Shown: positions 1 through 5,387 of the stretch, one piece after another
Layout: each line of letters opens with the position of its first letter
Position numbering within the stretch: the first letter of the stretch is position 1
Assembly (NCBI GenBank): GCA_016342385.1
Contig: JAEINM010000172.1
Span: 1 to 8,042 of the forward strand
Reading direction: 5' to 3'
Length of the DNA: 8,042 nucleotides
Source of the DNA: Spirochaetaceae bacterium
GTDB taxonomy: Bacteria > Spirochaetota > Spirochaetia > DSM-2461
The notes under the pieces: model-generated
What the model was told of the DNA's origin: nothing
The model's input: the letters and a program-made list of their open reading frames with translations, nothing else
The model's database searches: none
Program-made: the position numbers and the translations under genes

Positions 1-1158
1 ATTCAGTTTCTGAATTTTGAACTTCCTTCTATCAATATCATTTATATAGATGATAAAAATACTAATTCCAATTTGGCCCTCCGATCGATAAAGAAAGATC
101 CCTGGCTTCATTTTGGCGGGTCAATAATATTGTATTCCGGTAAAGATGAAAGAGATATTATTGGTAACCTGAAAGGTATCAATATTATAACCCTTATACC
201 TTTTAATAAATTGGAATTTAATCTTCCCAGGGCTTTCAGGATTATCGGTGAAAATCGCTGGGTGCTGTTTCAGAGAGAAATCCATTCATTGCTGAAATCC
301 TCTATTTCGGGACAGTTCATTTTAAATAACGATCCATTTGATCTGATTACATATTCCAATCTCATTGCCAACTTTCTGTATAATTCGGGTCTTGTTGATG
401 CGGAGAGAAAAGAGGGGTTCTATATTGCCATTATGGAACTATTTATGAATGCCATAGAGCACGGGAATTGTTCCATTAGTTTTGAAGAGAAATCCGAATA
501 TCTCATAAAAGACGGCAATATTTTCGATCTGATAAATATAAAGAATAAAAATCCTGAAATCGGGACTAGAAAAGTCAATCTTCATTACAGGATTACACCG
601 GAAATTTCATCCTTTACCATAACAGATGAAGGTGATGGATTTGACTGGAAAACATATAAGTCCACAACAGGGAAGAGGGGTCTGGAAGAACAGCATGGAA
701 GAGGAATCCTCATGGCTGAGCATTACCTCAGTGATCTGACCTATAATAAGAAAGGTAATCAAGTTACCTTTCATGTTAAACATGAGCAACTTCAGAGTAA
801 TGAATTCCCGACATTCTTTTCAGAGAGGGATGAAGTCAATTTTCAGAAGAATGACATAGTTTTTAATCAGGGTGATGAATCAAATTACCTCTATTATATT
901 GTTTCGGGAGTATTTGAAATCATTGCCAATAATAAAGCCATCTCAAGACTGACTCCGGCTGATCTATTTCTGGGAGAAATGTCTTTTCTGCTTAATAACA
1001 GAAGATCTGCAACAGTTAAAGCTGTGAGTTCTGGTGTATTGTTGAAAATTACAAAAGAGGATTTTATCAATGCCATGAAGAAAAAACCATACTATGGAAT
1101 ACTTCTTTCAAGAATACTGGCCCACAGACTAGTTCTTCTCCATGAAAAAAAATTATAA
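1..1158 (+). CDS. Receiver-like / HATPase / cyclic-nucleotide-binding signalling protein (5' partial)
   Basis: The reading frame is open from base 1, so the true start lies upstream. A TTG at 73 is not needed as a start, because the residues before it continue a folded domain. Numbering from base 1, residues 1-95 look like the second half of a response-regulator receiver (a beta-strand ending IIYIDD at 13-18, then a helix with a KKDPW motif), but the usual Lys-Pro near its end is not visible, so it is probably degenerate. Residues 120-260 are a GHKL ATPase of the RsbW/SpoIIAB type: N box ELFMNAIEHGN (146-156, Asn150), G1 box DEGDGFD (209-215) and G2 box HGRGI (232-236). Residues about 268-385 are a cNMP-binding domain with its phosphate-binding cassette intact: Gly325-Glu326 and Arg335-Ser-Ala-Thr338. 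Such a protein probably acts in the cytoplasm as an anti-sigma-type kinase or switch tuned by cAMP or cGMP. The partner and ligand are not known from the sequence. Confidence 0.82.
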   Translation: MQFLNFELPSINIIYIDDKNTNSNLALRSIKKDPWLHFGGSIILYSGKDERDIIGNLKGINIITLIPFNKLEFNLPRAFRIIGENRWVLFQREIHSLLKSSISGQFILNNDPFDLITYSNLIANFLYNSGLVDAERKEGFYIAIMELFMNAIEHGNCSISFEEKSEYLIKDGNIFDLINIKNKNPEIGTRKVNLHYRITPEISSFTITDEGDGFDWKTYKSTTGKRGLEEQHGRGILMAEHYLSDLTYNKKGNQVTFHVKHEQLQSNEFPTFFSERDEVNFQKNDIVFNQGDESNYLYYIVSGVFEIIANNKAISRLTPADLFLGEMSFLLNNRRSATVKAVSSGVLLKITKEDFINAMKKKPYYGILLSRILAHRLVLLHEKKL

Positions 1159-1171
1159 GAGATAATTTTTT
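1147..1171. repeat. AT-only perfect inverted repeat across the stop codon of the first gene
   Basis: The arms AAAAAATTAT (1147-1156) and ATAATTTTTT (1162-1171) are perfect 10-base complements around a 5-base loop AAGAG. The left arm includes the first base of the TAA stop (1156-1158). The right arm ends inside the -35 box of the next promoter. As RNA it could form an A/U hairpin with a U-run, a weak terminator at best because it has no G-C pairs. As DNA it covers about -58 to -34 relative to the predicted tex start, roughly where an A/T-rich UP element would sit. Both roles are inference. Confidence 0.4.
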
Positions 1172-1198
1172 GACCTTAACCTTCCAGAGCGTTATACT
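1170..1198 (+). promoter_or_regulatory. Sigma70-type promoter of tex
   Basis: The -35 box TTGACC (1170-1175) and -10 box TATACT (1193-1198) each match consensus at 5 of 6 positions and are separated by an ideal 17-base spacer. Six bases lie between the -10 box and the A of the tex ATG (1205), so the predicted transcription start is at or within a base or two of the start codon. An A/T-rich stretch lies directly upstream. No operator-like repeat other than the AT-only inverted repeat is seen. Confidence 0.75.
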
Positions 1199-1204
1199 GA
1201 CACA

Positions 1205-3298
1205 ATGGAAATTAACTATGCATCTAAAATATCGAAAGAACTCAACATCCCTCAGAATCAGATAAAAAATACTATAGAACTTCTTGACGCGGATTCTACC
1301 GTTCCCTTTATCGCCAGATATCGAAAAGAAGTTACCGGCGGTCTCGATGAAGTTCAGATTATTGCTATTCGTGATTTATTACAGACCTTAAAAGATCTGG
1401 ATAAGCGGTCACAGGCTATTATAAAATCCCTGAAAGAGATGGATAAATATACCGATGATTTAGCCCGTGCTATTGCCTCTGCCGATACGATGGCAAAACT
1501 GGAGGATATTTATCTTCCCTACAAACCGAAGAGAAGAACAAGGGCTTCCATTGCCAGAGAAAAAGGTCTTGATTCATTAGCTCATTTGCTTTTAACGGGC
1601 AAATATCGATCAATTGATGATGCTGCCGTCTTTATTAATCAGGGTGCTTCAGATATTATTGCTGAAATTCTCAATGAGGATTCTAAAGTGAGAGAGAACT
1701 TGAGACTTCATTTTAAAAGGAATAGTATTTTTTCCAGTAAACTCATTAAAAAGAAAGAGAAAGAGGCTGAAAAATATAAAGATTACTTTGACTGGAGTGA
1801 AAATATAAACAAGGCGCCCTCCCATAGAATCCTGGCTGTACTGAGAGGAGTGAATGAGGGCCTGCTGAATGCTCATTTTTTACCTGATGAAGATGAATCT
1901 ATTATTATAGTGAAACGAAGTTATTTTCATAATATGACGAATGTCCATTCTGTTGTAGAGGAAGCTGTTAAGGACTCATATAAAAGACTTTTATCATCTT
2001 CTCTGGAAAATGAAATAAAGCAGGAGATGAAGAAAAGAGCAGATGAAAAGGCCATTTCTATTTTCTCGGATAATCTTAAAGAACTACTGTTAACGGCTCC
2101 TCTTGGCCGAAAATCCATACTGGCTCTAGATCCCGGCTTGCGGACCGGAACAAAAGTTGTTGTCCTTGATAAACAGGGAAAGCTTCTGGCAAATACAGTG
2201 ATTTATCCACTGGCTCCTCACAATAAAGTCGCAGAATCCGAGGGTATTCTGAAAAAGCTCTATGATAAATACCATTACGAGGCCATTGCCGTAGGTAATG
2301 GAACAGGGGGAAGAGAAGCAGAATCATTCTGCCGCACTATTCCTTTTGAAAAGAATATGCCGGTCATTATGGTCAATGAAAGCGGTGCATCGATTTACTC
2401 GGCTTCCCAAATCGCCCGGGAAGAATTCCCCGATTATGACATTACTGTTCGTGGTGCTGTTTCAATCGGACGCAGGTTAATGGATCCTTTGGCTGAACTG
2501 GTAAAAATTGATCCTAAATCTATAGGAGTCGGCCAATACCAGCACGATGTCGATCAGAAATTATTGAAATCTGCTCTAGATGATAGGGTCAGCAGTTGTG
2601 TCAATGCTGTCGGTGTAGAGCTTAATACTGCCAGTGCTAAGTTATTGTCTTATGTGTCCGGTTGTAATAGCAGAATAGCTGGAAATATTGTGGCTCACAG
2701 AGATGTGAACGGACCGTTTCAAAGCCGGGCCGAACTAAAGAAAGTCAAAGGTCTGGGGCCCAAGGTTTTTGAACAGGCAGCGGGATTTCTTCGCATATCC
2801 CAGGCAAAAAATGCTTTAGATGCCAGTGCTGTTCATCCGGAAAGCTATGGTACGGTAAAATTAATGGCTCAGAATATGAATTGTTCTATCAGTGATCTTA
2901 TGAAGGATGCCTCTATCAGAAAGAAGATCGATCTGAAAGAGTACATCACAGAAAAGACCGGGCTGCCCACATTAAATGATATTCTCGATGAACTGGCACA
3001 ACCGGGCCGGGATCCCAGGGAAAGCTTTGAAGCTTTCAGCTTTGATGAAACAGTCTCTGTCCCCGAAGATCTGTTAGAGGGGATGATATTACCGGGGATT
3101 GTAACAAATGTAACAGCTTTTGGAGCTTTTGTAGACGTAGGAGTACATCAGGATGGATTAGTGCATATCAGCCAGTTATCTGATTCCTATGTCAGTGATC
3201 CCAATGAAGTCGTTAAAGCCGGGCAGAAAGTATCTGTTACAGTCCTGAATGTTGATATTCAGAGAAAGAGAATATCACTATCTATGAAAGAGTCATAA
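1205..3298 (+). CDS. tex: Tex, S1-domain RNA-binding transcription accessory protein
   Basis: This is a full-length Tex-family protein of 697 residues. Tex binds nucleic acid and affects transcription; its exact biochemical role is unsettled. The N-terminal helical Tex_N region (1-190) has the hallmark TVPFIARYRKEVTGGLDEVQ near residues 32-51. A YqgF/RNase H-like domain begins near residue 300 with DPGLRTG (309-315). The family signature SIGVGQYQHDVDQ follows, then a helix-hairpin-helix region (about 489-535, KGLGP at 515-519) and a C-terminal S1 domain (about 626-694, with ITNVTAFGAFVDVG-like beta-strands and GLVHISQL). The protein stops just after the S1 domain and lacks the 50-odd-residue charged tail of the longer proteobacterial forms. 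The ATG at 1205 is the only sensible start: an in-frame TAA lies at 1163-1165 with no alternative start after it, and the N-terminus aligns with the family. No Shine-Dalgarno sequence precedes it, so translation is probably leaderless. Confidence 0.95.
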   Translation: MEINYASKISKELNIPQNQIKNTIELLDADSTVPFIARYRKEVTGGLDEVQIIAIRDLLQTLKDLDKRSQAIIKSLKEMDKYTDDLARAIASADTMAKLEDIYLPYKPKRRTRASIAREKGLDSLAHLLLTGKYRSIDDAAVFINQGASDIIAEILNEDSKVRENLRLHFKRNSIFSSKLIKKKEKEAEKYKDYFDWSENINKAPSHRILAVLRGVNEGLLNAHFLPDEDESIIIVKRSYFHNMTNVHSVVEEAVKDSYKRLLSSSLENEIKQEMKKRADEKAISIFSDNLKELLLTAPLGRKSILALDPGLRTGTKVVVLDKQGKLLANTVIYPLAPHNKVAESEGILKKLYDKYHYEAIAVGNGTGGREAESFCRTIPFEKNMPVIMVNESGASIYSASQIAREEFPDYDITVRGAVSIGRRLMDPLAELVKIDPKSIGVGQYQHDVDQKLLKSALDDRVSSCVNAVGVELNTASAKLLSYVSGCNSRIAGNIVAHRDVNGPFQSRAELKKVKGLGPKVFEQAAGFLRISQAKNALDASAVHPESYGTVKLMAQNMNCSISDLMKDASIRKKIDLKEYITEKTGLPTLNDILDELAQPGRDPRESFEAFSFDETVSVPEDLLEGMILPGIVTNVTAFGAFVDVGVHQDGLVHISQLSDSYVSDPNEVVKAGQKVSVTVLNVDIQRKRISLSMKES

Positions 3299-3304
3299 GA
3301 GGAG
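3297..3304 (+). promoter_or_regulatory. Strong Shine-Dalgarno sequence of yhhQ overlapping the tex stop
   Basis: AAGAGGAG ends 8 bases before the ATG at 3313 and its first two bases are part of the tex TAA (3296-3298). A ribosome finishing tex covers this site, which fits translational coupling of the two genes. It also shows that this organism uses canonical Shine-Dalgarno initiation inside operons. Confidence 0.8.
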
Positions 3305-3312
3305 ATTTTATT

Positions 3313-4014
3313 ATGAATGAATTATTCTGGGTAATTCTTCTGCTGGTGAATTTTTCGGCTATATTGCTGGCATACAGACTTTTTGGAAAGACCGGTCTTT
3401 TTATATGGATACCGATCGCGACAATAGTGGCTAATGTCCAAGTGTTGAAGATGGTTGATATTTTTACTGTGACGGCAACACTGGGCAATATTGTCTATGC
3501 TTCTTCATTTCTGGTTACCGATATTCTCAGTGAGAATTATGGTAAAAAAGCCGCGGTAAAAGCTGTGAAAATTGGATTTTTCTCCCTTATATCCATGACA
3601 GCTCTCATGTATATTTCTTTGAAGTTTATTCCATCACCTCATGATTTTGCTCATGAGAGTCTAACCAGAATTTTTGGAATTATGCCGAGAATCGCTCTGG
3701 CCAGTTTGACCGCTTATTTGCTTTCCCAGACTCATGATATATGGATGTATAATGTAATTCGAAATAAATTCCCCGCAGAAAGATTTATCTGGCTGAGAAA
3801 TAATGGGAGTACTATGATCAGTCAGCTCATTGATACGACGGTTTTTACTTTCATTGCTTTTATTGGCCTGGTCATGAGAAAAGAACTTTCATGGGATGTA
3901 TTCTGGCAGATATTCTGGACAACATATCCATTAAAGTGGGTCGTTGCTGCTGCAGATACCCCTTTCATCTATATCGCGAGCTATTGGCACCGCAAAGAGC
4001 TTGTCGCAGATTGA
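3313..4014 (+). CDS. yhhQ: YhhQ/VUT-family queuosine precursor transporter
   Basis: This integral inner-membrane protein of 233 residues is in the usual size range for the YhhQ (DUF165, VUT) family. E. coli YhhQ imports queuosine precursors (preQ0/preQ1) for tRNA wobble-base modification. Family hallmarks seen are ANVQVLK (40-46), TATLGNIVY (54-62), SFLVTDILSENYGKKAA (65-81), LRNNGSTMISQLIDT (161-175) and the terminal KWVVAAADTPFIY (208-220). About six hydrophobic segments are visible (about 4-20, 28-45, 56-72, 88-105, 125-140, 175-188), with another near 205-224. It starts 14 bases after tex and has no promoter of its own that I can see, so it is probably co-transcribed with tex. No preQ1 riboswitch-like element lies upstream, so queuine-responsive control is not suggested here. 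The transported species could differ (preQ0, preQ1 or queuine). Confidence 0.92.
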   Translation: MNELFWVILLLVNFSAILLAYRLFGKTGLFIWIPIATIVANVQVLKMVDIFTVTATLGNIVYASSFLVTDILSENYGKKAAVKAVKIGFFSLISMTALMYISLKFIPSPHDFAHESLTRIFGIMPRIALASLTAYLLSQTHDIWMYNVIRNKFPAERFIWLRNNGSTMISQLIDTTVFTFIAFIGLVMRKELSWDVFWQIFWTTYPLKWVVAAADTPFIYIASYWHRKELVAD

Positions 4015-4029
4015 TCTAATATATATAAT
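4001..4029 (+). promoter_or_regulatory. Sigma70-type promoter of the membrane protein-TetR operon
   Basis: TATAAT (4024-4029) is a perfect -10 box. TTGTCG (4001-4006), 17 bases upstream, matches the -35 consensus at 4 of 6 positions and lies within the last codons of yhhQ. The stretch between them is very A/T-rich. Six bases separate the -10 box from the ATG at 4036, the same spacing as at tex, so a leaderless transcript is predicted. No terminator separates it from yhhQ, so read-through may add to expression. Confidence 0.68.
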
Positions 4030-4035
4030 AGCCCC

Positions 4036-4803
4036 ATGTTTGGTTTTCTAATAAAAAAATCCTTTTGGGATTTATGGGACAATATGGGGCGTGTACTGGT
4101 TGTAAATCTATTATTTACATTTCTAGTCCTGGCATTTCTGGGTACTTCGTTTGTCGCTCAGTTTTCACTTCCTCTGGCTGGTTTACTGCTGTTCATTCTG
4201 TTTTTTCTTTTGATTATTTATCTGGGAATGGCTGCATCGTATATAAAAGAACTCAATGATTTTAAAGCACCGGAAATAAAGTCACTTTTTAAGAATATTA
4301 AGAGCACATGGAAAAGCTCCCTTCTCGGTGGAGTGGTCTTTTCCGCGGTTCTGTTTTTTACAGTACTGGGAATGAGATTCTATTTATCCCTCGATGGTAT
4401 CCTGGGAATAATGGGAGCCATATTCCTCTTCTGGATATTCGTGACTGTATCACTGGCTTCTCTCTATTACTTCCCAGTCGTGAACAGGCTCAATAGTACT
4501 TTTATGAAAATGATGAAAAAAAGTTTTCTTATTTTTCTCGATAATCCCTTTCTGACAATTTTTGTGTTTATTGGAATTATCATAAATTTATGTCTATCTG
4601 TATTCACTATTTTTCTGATTCCCGGTCCCGCCGGAGTTTTAATCTGGATCGATAATAATTTGCGGCTGTTAATCTATAAATATGATTATCTTGAAGAGAA
4701 TCCCGATGCACGAAGGAACATCCCATGGAGAGCTCTGTTTCTTGAAGATAATGAAAAAATAGGTCCGCGATCCTTTAGAAATACACTTTTCCCCTGGAAA
4801 TGA
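4036..4803 (+). CDS. Uncharacterised polytopic membrane protein, possibly YesL/DUF624-like
   Basis: The protein has 255 residues and about five hydrophobic segments (about 18-40, 46-69, 96-115, 121-146 and 172-198). An amphipathic segment near 148-170 carries the motif YYFPVVNRLNSTFMKMMKKS followed by FLDNPF. The general layout, with repeated stretches in which a charged helix leads into a membrane span, resembles the YesL/DUF624 family, but I cannot confirm this. The soluble C-terminus (about 212-255) ends with IPWRALFLEDNEKIGPR and a terminal FPWK, which I associate from memory with spirochaete hypothetical proteins. It has no Shine-Dalgarno sequence, and its ATG sits six bases after a -10 box. 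The TetR gene follows 14 bases later, suggesting one operon. The function is unknown. A role in envelope maintenance or in sensing the compounds handled by the pump is only a guess from context. Confidence 0.8.
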   Translation: MFGFLIKKSFWDLWDNMGRVLVVNLLFTFLVLAFLGTSFVAQFSLPLAGLLLFILFFLLIIYLGMAASYIKELNDFKAPEIKSLFKNIKSTWKSSLLGGVVFSAVLFFTVLGMRFYLSLDGILGIMGAIFLFWIFVTVSLASLYYFPVVNRLNSTFMKMMKKSFLIFLDNPFLTIFVFIGIIINLCLSVFTIFLIPGPAGVLIWIDNNLRLLIYKYDYLEENPDARRNIPWRALFLEDNEKIGPRSFRNTLFPWK

Positions 4804-4805
4804 TT

Positions 4806-4809
4806 GAGG
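4806..4809 (+). promoter_or_regulatory. Shine-Dalgarno sequence selecting the TTG start of the TetR gene
   Basis: GAGG, within TTGAGG (4804-4809), lies 8 bases before TTG at 4818. This supports the rare TTG start over the next in-frame ATG at 4857, which would remove the first residues of helix 1 of the DNA-binding domain. Confidence 0.65.
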
Positions 4810-4817
4810 TTTTTTAA

Positions 4818-5387
4818 TTGGCAAGAAGCAGAGATGACAATAAAAGGAAAGCAGTGATGACTTCAGCTGTTACTCTTTTCAGTACAAAAGGATATTCCGC
4901 AACATCTATTCAGGATATTGTGAGTCATTCAGGTTTTTCAGTTGGTACTGTCTACAACTATTTTAATAATAAAGAAGAACTTCTCACCTCACTGATTGTA
5001 GAGGGGTGGGATGAGTTTTTTCTCAGTATAAAAGAGGGGTTGGAGAAAAGTTCATCAGAAAAAGCCTTTGATTTTTTTTATAATATCTTATTTGATACTG
5101 TTGTTGAAAACATCGACCTGGCTTCTCTGCTTATTAACGAGCCTCTTCTCTATCCGAAACTGGAGAAGATTGCTAATGACCTTTTTACCTTTATTGTGAA
5201 AAACCCTTCAATCCTTCCGGAGAACATGAATAAGGCAGTCAATTTCCAATATGATAAATCTATTTTCTATGCTGCTGCCATGGGAACGATTCAGACAATC
5301 AAGTTATCCAAACAGGGATATATTGATGTAGATGTCAATAAACTGAAAAGCGATATTCAGAATCTCTTTCTCAAGTTTGATCTCTAG
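4818..5387 (+). CDS. TetR/AcrR-family transcriptional repressor
   Basis: At 189 residues this is a typical TetR length. The N-terminal DNA-binding domain (about 9-56) has the classic order: helix 1 KAVMTSAVTLFSTKGYSATS (11-30), helix-turn-helix SIQDIVSHSGFSVGTVYNYF (30-49) and NNKEELL (50-56). Residues 60-189 are an all-helical ligand-binding and dimer domain with no recognisable ligand signature. It begins at TTG with a GAGG Shine-Dalgarno sequence and lies 14 bases after the membrane protein, probably in its operon. Its 3' end overlaps the convergent RND pump gene by 17 bases. TetR proteins beside RND pumps usually repress the pump and release DNA on binding a substrate drug, bile acid or fatty acid, so pump control is the likely job here. 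The target operator is not in the window, and self-control through the promoter at 4001-4029 is possible but no palindrome is evident there. Confidence 0.93.
   Translation: MARSRDDNKRKAVMTSAVTLFSTKGYSATSIQDIVSHSGFSVGTVYNYFNNKEELLTSLIVEGWDEFFLSIKEGLEKSSSEKAFDFFYNILFDTVVENIDLASLLINEPLLYPKLEKIANDLFTFIVKNPSILPENMNKAVNFQYDKSIFYAAAMGTIQTIKLSKQGYIDVDVNKLKSDIQNLFLKFDL

Noticed and set aside
73..75. TTG as the start codon of the first gene
   Set aside because: The frame is open to base 1 and the residues before 73 continue a receiver-like beta-strand. There is no Shine-Dalgarno sequence or promoter at this point, so the gene is simply cut by the window edge.
1159..1204. A riboswitch or structured leader before tex (for example preQ1, given yhhQ downstream)
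   Set aside because: The 46-base gap is taken up by the AT-only repeat and the promoter. The predicted transcript starts at the ATG, leaving no room for a leader RNA.
1649..2327. Three minus-strand reading frames of 63-83 codons opposite tex
   Set aside because: They are antisense to strongly conserved Tex coding sequence, have no recognisable domains and overlap one another. They are chance open frames.
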